Positions 50,859 to 60,753 are shown, counted from the first letter of the stretch. The stretch: 64,000 nucleotides of DNA from Pseudomonadota bacterium (GCA_023451825.1 JAEXYA010000017.1:1-64000); one strand, 5' to 3'. Program-made: numbers and translations. Notes: a model not told the origin generated them from the letters alone.

Positions 50859-53735
50859 TCAGGAGGCTGTCGATTGACGATCAAGCAATTCGGCCATGAT
50901 GAGTTCAGACGCTTGCTTAGCGATGTGACGGGCACGCGAGGCACCGGGCAAGGTCAGCTGCTCTCCTGTCCACGCGCCACAGCTCTCGATCAGCGAACGC
51001 GCTTGAGACGCACCACCCGTTCGTAGCTCAAGCTCGGCCAATTCCACGGTGGCTTGGAGTTGCCAGAACCGGAAGTCCTTCGAGCCGAAGAGGCAAATTG
51101 CTGTCTCGTATCGCTGCCGTGCCGCTTCGACAGAACCATCGCCACCCTTTGCTGTCGCCAGGCGTGCCATCATATGTTCGTATCGTCCGACAATTCTGAC
51201 GTCTTCGTCATTCATGCGGTAGCCATAGGCCCGCTTCAATGCCGCCTCGGCCCCTGAGAGATCGCCGCACATCAATCGGATCGTGGTGAGATCGAGAAGG
51301 ATATGAGGGATGATCGTGATCCGCTGCTGAATCAGAGGGTCATGATCAATCGCCCGGGAGAACGCGTGCTCGGCCGCCAACAGATCATCGATCGTTGCGC
51401 TGCCGACCTTGAACTCCTCACGCACCAGGAGGGACCGGAACACCGTGAGAAATCCTGTCCACGGCTGATACAACGCTGACAGTTCCGCCAACTTCCGCAA
51501 ATGTATCCGAGCACGCTCGATCTGTCCGGCCTCCAATTCGCACCAAATCAACCCCCGCGTAAGAATGTAAAAGCTCGCGATGGTGTCTGCTCGCTCTTCG
51601 GCCTGCACCAGCAACCGGTCAAAATGTTCAAAGGCCGCTTCGAACTGTCCCATGTGATACTTGGCACGTGCCAACATGACATCACTGAGGGTGGTCATTC
51701 CATGACCGAAATACAACGCAAAGTCGCCGGGGAAGTCCGGCCACTTTGTGATGAATGCGTCGAGCTTTCGCCGCGACGCCGCGATACTCGAGTGTTCGAA
51801 ATCATCATAGGCGGACAACAACGTCGGCAACCAGCGCACCACCGGATTGGACGATCTGGAAGCAACCGCAGTCAGTTCTGCAAGATGGACCGAGATCGGA
51901 CGGCGCTTCCGAAGCAAGTCATGGATGAGCCCGAACAGTGCCCTGACTTGAAGAAACTCATCCTCGGTCGCCCGAGCTGCTTGCCACGCCTCGACATACA
52001 ATGCTCCATCGTGCTGACGGCCCGAGGTGACAATCTCGAAGCCTGAACATGCGACGGCGACAAGGACGTTTGCTCTGACCCGCGCATCCGCGCCCGGATC
52101 AATTTCGGTCCGCTTGAACGCCATGTAGCGATATTTCTCGCCTTGAACGAGGGAGCCCAGTGCGAGCCACATCCGCTCCGCCGCGAGCGTCAGGCGCACG
52201 CCCAGTTCGGGACGCATAGCAAACGCCCAATCCAGAGCGGCGTGAACATCGTCGCTGATGGAGCGCAGCCTGGCGCGAAGCGACGACGGATCACTGGCGT
52301 TCCAATCGAGTGTTTCAAGGCATCGAAGGAAATAGTCGGCATGTCGCTCCTGAGACGACTGCCTTTCTTGTTCCGCTTCCGCTGTCAGGAGCACATAAGC
52401 GCGTGTCGTTTCCAGCAAGCGATATTCGATCGGCGCGACTTGCCGGCTCACATTCAACAGCGACTTGTTCACCAACTCGACGATGATCCCGTGTACACGA
52501 TCGGTGGTAACGCCAGTCCTGCTTCCGATCTCCACGGCGGCGTCCAGCAGAAATGGTCCAGCGAAGACGGCAAGCCGGGACAAGACAACTTGCTCATCCC
52601 GCGACAACAGGCTGTAGCTCCAATCTATCGTCGCGGCCATCGACCGCTGACGTGGCACCGCGTTTCGACGCCCCACCGTCAGCAGCGAGAAGCGTCTGTC
52701 CAGCCCCCGAAAAACCTCATCGATACCGAGAACGCTGACCATGGACGCAGCCAGTTCGATCGCCAGTGGTATACCATCCAGCTTTCGACAGATTGCGATC
52801 ACCGTAACAGCATTTCCGTCATCCAACTGAAAGGCCGGCGTCTGATACGAAACGATCCGCATGAAAAGCTGCACGGACACGAAGCGTGCTGCGCTCTCGG
52901 CTGTCATCAGCACACCCGCCGGAGGCACCTCCAGGGGATCGAGACGCCACACCAGTTCTCCGGCAACCCTGAGCGACTCGCGCGATGTTGTCAGGACGTT
53001 CACGCTTCCCAATTCGCCGACGATGCGTTCAACGAGACTGGCGACAAGGTCGGCAATGTGCTCGCAGTTATCAAGCACGAGAAGAACGTGCTTGCTCTGT
53101 AGCGCAAGCAAAACTTGCTCGGCCGCAGCGCCCATCTCGACCGGAAGGTCCAGGGTGCCTATCACCGCGGCATGCAGTTGCACTTCAGTCGTCGCCCGCG
53201 CCAGATCGACGAAGCTATAACCATCGGTAAATTTCGCGCTGGCTTTTTCGGCGACCGCCGCCGCAACGGTTGTCTTTCCGATGCCTCCCGCCCCGAGAAT
53301 GGTGACGAGCCTGTTCGAGGCGACGCTCCGAAGTATACCGTCGATCTCTGCATCTCGGCCAAGCGGCGCGACCGATAATTTCGCGGCACTGTATGAATTC
53401 CGCTTGGCGCTGGCGGCATGCGTGGATACTTCCCGAAGGCGTCCCGTGAAACGATACCCGAGCGATGCCTCCGTTCGGATCAAAACCCCCTCGTGGCCCA
53501 GCGCCTTTCTCAAGCCGGCGATCTGAACACGTAAATTTCGCTCGTCCACTTCAACGCCGGGCCATGCCCGCTGGCAGAGCTGCGCTTTGGTGACTAGTTC
53601 TCCGCGTTTCTCGATCAATGCCCCCAGCAGAGCGCGGGCACGCGAACCAAGTTGAACGCGGTCCTCTCCATGCCGCAACAGCCCATTCAGCTCATCAAAT
53701 CGAAATGATCCGAACGCGGCTTGTGAACGCGACAT
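50859..53735 (-). CDS. Large regulator 1: winged helix + STAND/NB-ARC ATPase + TPR-like tail
   Basis: This 958-residue putative transcription factor has an OmpR/PhoB-type winged helix (about 8-97: 'FGSFRFDELNGLLRHGEDRVQLGSRARALLGALIEKRGELVTKAQLCQRAWPGVEVDERNLRVQIAGLRKAL ... GYRFTG'). The NTPase follows, with Walker A GAGGIGKTT (148-156), Walker B LLVLDNCEH (218-226) and 'VNVLTTSRESL'. The remaining 500 residues are helical, TPR-like. Such proteins are signal-gated switches; the tail probably binds the signal. It has two paralogues next door (54206, 57082), is divergent from regulator 2, and reads toward iorAB. GAGG lies upstream of the ATG. Confidence 0.9.
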   Translation of the reverse strand: MSRSQAAFGSFRFDELNGLLRHGEDRVQLGSRARALLGALIEKRGELVTKAQLCQRAWPGVEVDERNLRVQIAGLRKALGHEGVLIRTEASLGYRFTGRLREVSTHAASAKRNSYSAAKLSVAPLGRDAEIDGILRSVASNRLVTILGAGGIGKTTVAAAVAEKASAKFTDGYSFVDLARATTEVQLHAAVIGTLDLPVEMGAAAEQVLLALQSKHVLLVLDNCEHIADLVASLVERIVGELGSVNVLTTSRESLRVAGELVWRLDPLEVPPAGVLMTAESAARFVSVQLFMRIVSYQTPAFQLDDGNAVTVIAICRKLDGIPLAIELAASMVSVLGIDEVFRGLDRRFSLLTVGRRNAVPRQRSMAATIDWSYSLLSRDEQVVLSRLAVFAGPFLLDAAVEIGSRTGVTTDRVHGIIVELVNKSLLNVSRQVAPIEYRLLETTRAYVLLTAEAEQERQSSQERHADYFLRCLETLDWNASDPSSLRARLRSISDDVHAALDWAFAMRPELGVRLTLAAERMWLALGSLVQGEKYRYMAFKRTEIDPGADARVRANVLVAVACSGFEIVTSGRQHDGALYVEAWQAARATEDEFLQVRALFGLIHDLLRKRRPISVHLAELTAVASRSSNPVVRWLPTLLSAYDDFEHSSIAASRRKLDAFITKWPDFPGDFALYFGHGMTTLSDVMLARAKYHMGQFEAAFEHFDRLLVQAEERADTIASFYILTRGLIWCELEAGQIERARIHLRKLAELSALYQPWTGFLTVFRSLLVREEFKVGSATIDDLLAAEHAFSRAIDHDPLIQQRITIIPHILLDLTTIRLMCGDLSGAEAALKRAYGYRMNDEDVRIVGRYEHMMARLATAKGGDGSVEAARQRYETAICLFGSKDFRFWQLQATVELAELELRTGGASQARSLIESCGAWTGEQLTLPGASRARHIAKQASELIMAELLDRQSTAS

Positions 53736-54015
53736 CTCTCGTTCCTCGTAAAATTCAACGATTGGCCGCCGCGATCAATACGAAGCAGCAACCAACATGC
53801 TCTTTCGAATTTCAACATGCCAACACGCGGTACTGCCCCCAGCGGTTCGCAAGCTTCGAATTTTCGCTTCCGATTATTCTCCTCAAATACAACCGAACTG
53901 TCGATCAGGACGGCAACTCGTCGATCCGAAGGTCGCGCGCTCTGATGGAAGATAACGCGTAGCTGCACTCCGCAATTTGCCTTGAATATGCCTCGCGGTG
54001 TGGAAAATCCTGGCT

Positions 54016-54032
54016 GCTTTACATTTTTTTAC
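54016..54032 (+). promoter_or_regulatory. Tandem direct repeat box 4 (faces regulator 2)
   Basis: GCTTTAC-ATT-TTTTTAC, 10-bp period, lies 174 bases before the regulator 2 ATG. It fits NYTTWAC-N3-NYTTWAC. Confidence 0.5.
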
Positions 54033-54121
54033 ATCCTGCCATCGGGGACATCGTTCTCAGCCGACAAAGACCTCCCATAGGGATACCTTCATGGGAGGCC
54101 CCGCTTGTGGCGGTGCGGAAG

Positions 54122-54138
54122 GTAAAATAAAGTAAAAC
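54122..54138 (-). promoter_or_regulatory. Tandem direct repeat box 5 (between regulators 1 and 2)
   Basis: On the minus strand it reads GTTTTAC-TTT-ATTTTAC, 10-bp period. It lies 68 bases before the regulator 2 ATG but points toward regulator 1. It could repress regulator 2 or act on both genes. Confidence 0.5.
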
Positions 54139-54205
54139 GTGCTGTTGGTCTCCTGATCCAGACGATGCAAAGCCGCAATCGCCTTAAAATCAACTGGTCC
54201 GTCCG

Positions 54206-57016
54206 ATGGTAAACCGTCAAGTTTGCTTCGGACCTTTTCGGTTCGATCCCAATTCAAGAGTGCTGTGGGACGGCAACGAGCGCACGCGTATCGGCGCGCG
54301 GGCCATTGCGATCCTCGATCTTCTCATGAAGGATCCCGGCAGCCCCGTTGCCCAGATGGACCTGATCCAGGCGGCCTGGCCCGGCCTCCACGTTGATCGC
54401 AGCAATCTGCGGGTTCAGATCTATGCCCTCCGGAAAGTGTTGAGAGACCAGGGTAAGTTCATTCAACCTGGACCATCGCACACCTATTGTTTTGTCGGGG
54501 ACGCGACGTTTCTCGCGCCATCGGACGCCTCATCCGCCTACCACGGCAGTCCATCCATTCCAGCCCCTTCTGTGTCTCCGGTCGGACGCGATCGTGTTAT
54601 TTCAAGCATCCGGGCGTTATGCGAGATCGACCGTTTGGTCACCATTCTCGGATCCGGAGGCATCGGGAAGACGACGGTCGCGCTGCAGTTCGCGCATGAG
54701 CAACAGCATCAGTACCGGGCCGGCGCATGTTTCGTCGATTTGGGACGACTATCCGACCCCAATGCAGTGAACGCGATGGTGGCCAGCGCCGCCGGGTTCT
54801 CCGTCACCGAATGGCCGAGTACCGAATATGTCGCTCAGGCGCTGAGCAACAAGCACATGCTCTTGGTTCTCGACTGCTGCGAACACGTTCTCGAATCGGT
54901 TTCGGCGCTCGTCGAAACTCTCCTGAGAACTGCGCCGTCCATCAGGATCCTGCTCACGACACGACAGCCAACCGGTATTGCAGGTGAACAGCTATTCGTG
55001 CTGGAGCCTCTGCCAATTCCTCCGCCAATGACGGAGAGCTCGGCCGGGCCGGGCCTCGCGACATATGCCTCGGTACAGTTGCTGATCGATGGCGTGAAAC
55101 GACGCGGTGCGCAACTCGAGATCACCGATGATACCTCGACTTACATCTCAGAGATCTGCAGGCGCGCTGAGGGCGTCCCGCTGACGATCGAGCTGACGGC
55201 ATCGATGGTCGCAGTCCTCGGCTTGCATCAAGTTGCCGAAGGTCTTGCCGATGGGACGCAACTGCTGAGTATCGACCGACGGAGCACCGTTCCCCGACAA
55301 CGATCTCTCTCCGCGACGATCGAATGGAGCTACAATCTCCTCACCGACGAAGAACGCTATGCCATCCAGTGTCTGTCTTGTTTTGCTGGCTGGTTCTCGA
55401 TCGTATCGGGCGTCGCCGTGGTGGAAGGCCCCAAATTGGACGCCGAGGCCGCACGTCATGCAATCCTCGGCCTCGCGCACAAATCTCTGCTCGCCTCGGA
55501 CACAATCCACGCCCCGTCGAAACTGAGATTGCTCGATACCACGCGGGCATTTGTCCTGAAGACGCCCGACCCGGTGGGCGACAGATCCCGCGCCAGCGAA
55601 CGCCACGCTCGGTACCTGATCACGCAGCTTGATCTCATTGAATGGGATACATTCGACCCGCACCAATACGCAGGCCTTATTGACGAGATACGCATCGCGC
55701 TCGACTGGGCTTTCGCGAACTCCCCACATTTAGGCGTAGCGCTTGTTTTGTCGGCCGAGCGGCTCTGGCTCGAACTGACGTCGTTATTTCACGGCGCTCA
55801 GGATATCTTCAGAGCACTCCAACATGTCGACCTTGACCCACGCATCGACAAGGCGTCCCGTGCGCGGCTGCTGGTCTCGCTTGCCTCGGCACAGGCTTAC
55901 CTTCCAGGCCTCGATGACGCCTCTCTATATGAGCGCGCCTGGCGTGCCGCACGCGACGCAAACGATCATTTCTTGCAATTGCGCGCCCTTTACGGGATCA
56001 TTCAAAACCTGCTCCTCACGCGGCGACCAGCGGACTTCCATCTCGACGCATTCGCTACGGCATCCGAACGCTCCAGCCATCCGTCGACACGTCATCTTCA
56101 TCAACGCATGTCGGCCTTCAATGCCTTTGAGGGCTCCGAGCTCCGGCTGGCGCGCACGATGTTCGAGGCGTTTCTGAGCGACGCGCAATCAATTCCCAAA
56201 GAACTTTCGCTCTACTTTGGCGGCATTGGGCCCAAGGCCTCTGCGAAAGTTGGATTGGCGCTCACGCAGTATTATCTTGGCTATTGTGACGACGCCCAAC
56301 ATGTTTTGGATTCTGCCGTCGAAGAGGCGAAGCTCCTCCGGCACGCGACCACCTCATATTTCGTGTTTGCTCAGGGCGCCATCTGGGTGAAAATCCATTC
56401 GGGCGATTTTGCGTGCGCTCATGCCTATCTGGACGAACTCGAACATCTTGCAGAGAGCCACCTTCCGTGGCGAACTCTTGTCGATGGTTTTCGAGGGCTT
56501 ATCGCTCGTTACGAACACAACGACCCGGAGACCGCATGCCGCCTGTTGGGAACCTGCCTCGATCAACCTTACATCATCAAGACCGGCTCTCTCCACCCGA
56601 TCCTGTGGGTTGAGCTGGCAGATGCGCGGCGATTGCGCGGTGATCTCGCTGGCGCCGAAGATGCGTTGAACCGCTCGAAAGCTCAGCTTCGTGGCGACAT
56701 CGATGTTCGACTGCTCGGGAAACATCATCCCGTTCTCGCTCAAGTGCTGCTTGCACGCGGCCGCGCCGAAGACATCGAGCGCGCGAGAATGCTGCTCAGG
56801 GAAGCGCGAGAACTCAGCATTCTGAAAGAATTCTATCTTTACGAATGCGAGGCCACCATCATCCTTGCCCAACTGGAAACTCATCAAGGGAACGCCGGCG
56901 AAGCTCGCCACCTGCTGCAGCAGCTGGCGTCGCGCTTCGAAGACAGGCAGAGCGTGCCGGGCTTCGACCACGCTCAGACACTCTTGAAGGCGATTGACGC
57001 CGGCGCTCCCTCATAG
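54206..57016 (+). CDS. Large regulator 2: winged helix + STAND/NB-ARC ATPase + TPR-like tail
   Basis: This 936-residue paralogue has the same layout: winged helix (about 8-97, recognition helix 'RSNLRVQIYALRKVL', almost the same as in regulator 1), Walker A GSGGIGKTT (149-157) and Walker B LLVLDCCEH (219-227). 'RQRSLSATIEWSYNLLTDEERYAIQCLSCFAGWFSI' lies after the ATPase core, then a long helical TPR-like tail. The Walker B neighbour is Cys rather than Asn, a small deviation. It is divergent from regulator 1 and convergent with regulator 3. ATG 54206 begins the winged helix directly. The signal is unknown. Confidence 0.9.
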   Translation: MVNRQVCFGPFRFDPNSRVLWDGNERTRIGARAIAILDLLMKDPGSPVAQMDLIQAAWPGLHVDRSNLRVQIYALRKVLRDQGKFIQPGPSHTYCFVGDATFLAPSDASSAYHGSPSIPAPSVSPVGRDRVISSIRALCEIDRLVTILGSGGIGKTTVALQFAHEQQHQYRAGACFVDLGRLSDPNAVNAMVASAAGFSVTEWPSTEYVAQALSNKHMLLVLDCCEHVLESVSALVETLLRTAPSIRILLTTRQPTGIAGEQLFVLEPLPIPPPMTESSAGPGLATYASVQLLIDGVKRRGAQLEITDDTSTYISEICRRAEGVPLTIELTASMVAVLGLHQVAEGLADGTQLLSIDRRSTVPRQRSLSATIEWSYNLLTDEERYAIQCLSCFAGWFSIVSGVAVVEGPKLDAEAARHAILGLAHKSLLASDTIHAPSKLRLLDTTRAFVLKTPDPVGDRSRASERHARYLITQLDLIEWDTFDPHQYAGLIDEIRIALDWAFANSPHLGVALVLSAERLWLELTSLFHGAQDIFRALQHVDLDPRIDKASRARLLVSLASAQAYLPGLDDASLYERAWRAARDANDHFLQLRALYGIIQNLLLTRRPADFHLDAFATASERSSHPSTRHLHQRMSAFNAFEGSELRLARTMFEAFLSDAQSIPKELSLYFGGIGPKASAKVGLALTQYYLGYCDDAQHVLDSAVEEAKLLRHATTSYFVFAQGAIWVKIHSGDFACAHAYLDELEHLAESHLPWRTLVDGFRGLIARYEHNDPETACRLLGTCLDQPYIIKTGSLHPILWVELADARRLRGDLAGAEDALNRSKAQLRGDIDVRLLGKHHPVLAQVLLARGRAEDIERARMLLREARELSILKEFYLYECEATIILAQLETHQGNAGEARHLLQQLASRFEDRQSVPGFDHAQTLLKAIDAGAPS

Positions 57017-57081
57017 CTTTTCATACCGGCATCAGACGGACTGCTCTGTAGCGGACGCAATCTGACCCATACGACATATGC

Positions 57082-59928
57082 CTATTCACGTTCGGTTGCG
57101 AGCGAACGCAACACGCGCCCAGCCAATCTGACATCGGTCGAGGGGGCGTGAGCATCAACCCTGCGATAGACTGGTTCGAGGAGCGTCAACCCTTCAGCCC
57201 CGCGCCCGACATGTCCGAGCATACGCGCCAGAGCCGTCGTGGAGCTCAGCTCGAATGTCAGGGCACCCTGTCGCCTGGCACAGGCGATTGCGGCTCTGAG
57301 CATTGCCTCAGCATCAACAATCTTCTCCTCGCGCCATAACAGAAGCCCCTTCACGCGCAGGATTTCGGCATCATACCAATGCTCGCTCTGTCGTTCTGCG
57401 TGTTCGCTGGCTTCGGCGAGCGACTTTATCGCAAGCTCGGGACGCCCGAATTTCAATGCCGCTTCTGCAATGACCGTTAGATACATCGGCACCCTGACAA
57501 GGAACCCGTTCCGAACAATCCGTCGCGCTTCACGATGCATGATATCGAGCGACGCTTCATCGTCGTCGAGGCACCCGACTGCGGCCTGGTAGAATTGACA
57601 GACAGGATCCCAGATGGCGAGATCGCGCAGCTCCACACCACGTTTCAGCGTGAGGATCAGTCTGCGAGCGCGCTCGATATCTCCAGATCGCATCGTGAGA
57701 GGGATCGCAGCCTGCGCAAGCGCGTTAGCTTCGGATACCATATGCTCCAAGGCAGACGCTCGATCCAGGGCTTGCTGCGTTATACGTAATGCACCCGCGT
57801 GGTCGCCACGTATCCACATCGGAAATGCAAGTGCGACCCGCAGCCCGACAAGACGATCGATCTGAAACCTGGACATGCGGGTCGGCGCCGCATCGTCACC
57901 AAAATTTCCGACAAGGACTTCAAGGCCCTTCTGCGCACCCGTAATATCGCCGGTGTAGAATTGGGTGATATGCTTGAACCGCTTTCCGTCCGGCAACGCC
58001 GATATCTCACCGCGCAGCTCGGCAGTATCCTCGAATTGTTCGAGCGTAGCGAGAGCTTGGAGATGACGGCCAGAAAAGGTCTGAAGAACGGCATGGCCCC
58101 ACAGCGCCCGCAGTTGAAATTCAGCGTCGTCTATCTCGACCGCCAGGCGATAGCATTCGCGCCAGGCATCATCGACCTCGGCACCGAGATGATCGGAAAA
58201 ATTCAAGCCATTGCCATATGACGCCAGCAGTTTCATCCTCAGGCGCAGATCGTGAGGGAGCTCCGCCTCTTCAAATTGGAGGGCGCGTTCGACGCGGGAT
58301 CGGCTCTCTCCGACGGTGGAGAGTTCATCCCAAAGAGGAATGGCCGCTGCAGTCAGGCGAACTCCCAATTCCGGATCACCGCCATCGCCGAACAACCATT
58401 CGATCGCCTTGCGGAGGTCATTCACCCGCTTGCCGTAAGACGCGGTCCAGTCCCGCCTTGCTCGCCACTGCCACTCAGCCTCTGCAGCTTCGAAAACCCT
58501 GAGCAGGTATCGCGAGAAACGCATCAGGACAGCATACTGCTCACCCTCATTCTTGAGCGCCCCGCCAGCAAAGCCACGCATGATGTCAAGCAAGCGGTAT
58601 CGCAATTCACCGCCTTGATAAATTTGCGATACCATCGATTTGGAGACGAGGCTTTGTGCAAGCGAAGTGACGGTCTCGATGGCCCCTCCGTCGTCCGAGG
58701 CAATTCCCACAATGTCTTCGAGCGAGAAATGTCCCGTGAAAACTGAAAGCTCCCGGAACAACCTCGCTTCGCTCCTCGACAAGATCCGATAGCTCCACTC
58801 CAGCGTGGCCAGCAAGGTCTGATGCCGGCGCACACGTCCTTCTCGCGTGACGTTTAATGGCTCCAAATCGACGTCGAGCAAACGGAGGAGGCTTTGGGCA
58901 TTGGATCCGTCGAAGTGGGCAACTGCGAGTTCGATCGCAAGAGCAATTCCATCAAGGCGTCGACAGATGGCTGCGACCGCGCTTGCATCGACATCTTCAA
59001 ATCTATAACCGTTCGCTTCGAAAGCCCTCCTGACGAACAATCTGACGGCAGAGTAATCAAGCGCCGAAACTGAATCGACCTGATCAGCTTCGCTTGGAAA
59101 CTCGAGTGCCGGCAGGCGGTACACCGACTCATGTCGCGCCCGCAGCGGCTCTCTGCTCGTGGCCAGGATCACCAGACTTGGAACAACCGACCGCAGATGG
59201 TCTGCGATCAGGGACGCAGAACTCAACACGTGCTCACAGTTATCAAGTACAAGAAGAGTATGCTTGTGCCGGATGGCTTCGATAGCTTCTGCCAAGACGT
59301 TCGTGGTGTTCGTAACGCTTCCGAGCGCGGCTGCGACGACCGGAACGACCTGCTGAGCCTCATCGATCACGGCCAAGTCGGCAAATCGTACACCGTCCCG
59401 AAACGATGCCTTAAGCTCAAGCGCGACGGCCACTGCCAAGGTCGTTTTACCGACACCTGCGGGACCGACAACCGTAACAAAACGCTCGTCGGCTAACATC
59501 GCAGTCAACTCCGAAACCTGCTGATCGCGACCGACAAGATCGACGATCATCGGCATCGCCCCCGGTGGATACTCCTTCGGGTCCGCATCGATACCTGTGT
59601 CGTCCGCGGAGATCTCTACACGCGCAACGAATCGATATCCCCGTCCCTGTACGGTCGCGATGTAGGGGAGGCCCGAAGGAAGCGCAGGCAACACCTTGCG
59701 CAATGCAGAGATCGCGACCTTAAGGTTGGTCGATTTCATCGGACTTTCCGGCCACGCGAATGCGATCAGCTCGTCTTTGCTGACAACCTCGCCCGACTTC
59801 GAGACGAGGAGCTCCAAAAGGTCCAGGGATCGAGATCCGGGTGTGAGATACACATTCTTGTGCCTGAGCATCTGCCGGTGGGGTACGAACTCGACCTCTC
59901 CGAAACGATAGCGTTTACGCTCGATCAT
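57082..59928 (-). CDS. Large regulator 3: winged helix + STAND/NB-ARC ATPase + TPR-like tail
   Basis: This 948-residue third paralogue has a winged helix ('YRFGEVEFVPHRQMLRHKNVYLTPGSRSLDLLELLVSKSGEVVSKDELIAFAWPESPMKSTNLKVAISALRKVL ... GRGYRFVA'). Walker A is GPAGVGKTT (155-163) and Walker B LLVLDNCEH. It has 'RHQTLLATLEWSYRILSRSEARLFRELSVFTGHF' and a TPR-like tail. It is more distant from regulators 1 and 2 than they are from each other. ATG 59928 has GGGGGA upstream and is preferred over a GTG at 59940. It follows an AraC gene by 39 bases on the same strand and is probably co-transcribed with it. Confidence 0.9.
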   Translation of the reverse strand: MIERKRYRFGEVEFVPHRQMLRHKNVYLTPGSRSLDLLELLVSKSGEVVSKDELIAFAWPESPMKSTNLKVAISALRKVLPALPSGLPYIATVQGRGYRFVARVEISADDTGIDADPKEYPPGAMPMIVDLVGRDQQVSELTAMLADERFVTVVGPAGVGKTTLAVAVALELKASFRDGVRFADLAVIDEAQQVVPVVAAALGSVTNTTNVLAEAIEAIRHKHTLLVLDNCEHVLSSASLIADHLRSVVPSLVILATSREPLRARHESVYRLPALEFPSEADQVDSVSALDYSAVRLFVRRAFEANGYRFEDVDASAVAAICRRLDGIALAIELAVAHFDGSNAQSLLRLLDVDLEPLNVTREGRVRRHQTLLATLEWSYRILSRSEARLFRELSVFTGHFSLEDIVGIASDDGGAIETVTSLAQSLVSKSMVSQIYQGGELRYRLLDIMRGFAGGALKNEGEQYAVLMRFSRYLLRVFEAAEAEWQWRARRDWTASYGKRVNDLRKAIEWLFGDGGDPELGVRLTAAAIPLWDELSTVGESRSRVERALQFEEAELPHDLRLRMKLLASYGNGLNFSDHLGAEVDDAWRECYRLAVEIDDAEFQLRALWGHAVLQTFSGRHLQALATLEQFEDTAELRGEISALPDGKRFKHITQFYTGDITGAQKGLEVLVGNFGDDAAPTRMSRFQIDRLVGLRVALAFPMWIRGDHAGALRITQQALDRASALEHMVSEANALAQAAIPLTMRSGDIERARRLILTLKRGVELRDLAIWDPVCQFYQAAVGCLDDDEASLDIMHREARRIVRNGFLVRVPMYLTVIAEAALKFGRPELAIKSLAEASEHAERQSEHWYDAEILRVKGLLLWREEKIVDAEAMLRAAIACARRQGALTFELSSTTALARMLGHVGRGAEGLTLLEPVYRRVDAHAPSTDVRLAGRVLRSLATERE

Positions 59929-59967
59929 TTCGTCCCCCACTAGATAAGGCTGGCTACTGTCTCAAAT

Positions 59968-60558
59968 TCAGTGCGCTCGCTCCTGCGCGACAGCCCTTCC
60001 GCTTGGACGCGCAGCCTTGCCCGCCGAGCCAATTCCCCCGTTCGATAGTCGCCAGGCGTTCGGTGAAGTCCCTGTCGAAGCTCGGAACGCCCGACAGAAA
60101 TGGGCTTGATCGGAGAATCCGCAATCGATGGCGATCTCGACCAACCTCATGTCGGTCAGCTGCATCAATCTTTCTGCCCGCCCAATTCTGCACGCGATCA
60201 GATACGCTCTCGGCGGCTGCCCGACACTTGCTTTGAATGCATTGCAGAAGTATCCGCTGCTGAGCCCAACGTTCCTCGCGATCTGCGAGACACGAAGCGG
60301 CCGATGTAGATTTTCTTCGATATAGCGCAGCGCATGGTCGATTTGACGGCTACGAGGTCCCTTGTGCGTCGAAGGTGCAATCGCCGCTTTCGATGAACCG
60401 GCAAGTATAAGAATGGCTTCGTCCAGGCGTAACTTGGCCAAGTCCCGATCGGGATCGATCGCGCGACGCGCATCAAGCAGAAGCTGCGCAATCAAGGCGT
60501 CATCGGATATGCCCTGCCTTTCGAGCTCCGTCGGTTTAGGCGCGGATTTCCGGTTCAT
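59968..60558 (-). CDS. AraC-family transcriptional regulator
   Basis: This 196-residue regulator has two HTH motifs of the AraC DNA-binding domain: 'LRVSQIARNVGLSSGYFCNAFKASVGQPPRAYLIACRIGRAERLM' and 'MRLVEIAIDCGFSDQAHFCRAFRASTGTSPNAWR'. The N-terminal 75 residues are too short for a usual sensor domain. It lies just upstream of regulator 3 on the same strand, and a tandem repeat box lies 179 bases before its ATG. Target genes are unknown. Confidence 0.9.
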   Translation of the reverse strand: MNRKSAPKPTELERQGISDDALIAQLLLDARRAIDPDRDLAKLRLDEAILILAGSSKAAIAPSTHKGPRSRQIDHALRYIEENLHRPLRVSQIARNVGLSSGYFCNAFKASVGQPPRAYLIACRIGRAERLMQLTDMRLVEIAIDCGFSDQAHFCRAFRASTGTSPNAWRLSNGGIGSAGKAARPSGRAVAQERAH

Positions 60559-60736
60559 ACTCGTTCCCGCTCATTCTGCTGTCCAAGGATCGATTTTGCA
60601 GGCGGCCGAATGAAATTGATCGAGCAACGTGCGCTATTGCCTGCCGCTCACCTGGAGAAAAGCGCTCTCTCAAAACCTCCAAGCGTCGTCGTGTGCGCTT
60701 CAAGCAGAGAATAATCGCACTTCCGGATGATCTGCG

Positions 60737-60753
60737 GTTAAGAGTCGTAAAAA
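60737..60753 (-). promoter_or_regulatory. Tandem direct repeat box 6 (faces araC-regulator 3)
   Basis: On the minus strand it reads TTTTTAC-GAC-TCTTAAC, 10-bp period, 179 bases upstream of the AraC gene ATG. It fits NYTTWAC-N3-NYTTWAC with the same orientation toward its operon as boxes 1-4. Confidence 0.55.

Larger units (their letters stand above)
53736..54205. promoter_or_regulatory. 470-base divergent promoter region between regulators 1 and 2
   Basis: No ORF here is convincing. The region holds two tandem direct repeat boxes (54016-54032 and 54122-54138) and an inverted pair CCTCCCAT / ATGGGAGG (54071-54078, 54091-54098) between them. It probably controls both divergent regulator genes. 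Confidence 0.5.

Noticed and set aside
54057..54257. 66-residue minus-strand ORF between regulators 1 and 2
   Set aside because: It overlaps the well-supported start of regulator 2 and two regulatory repeats, and has no ribosome site or family match.
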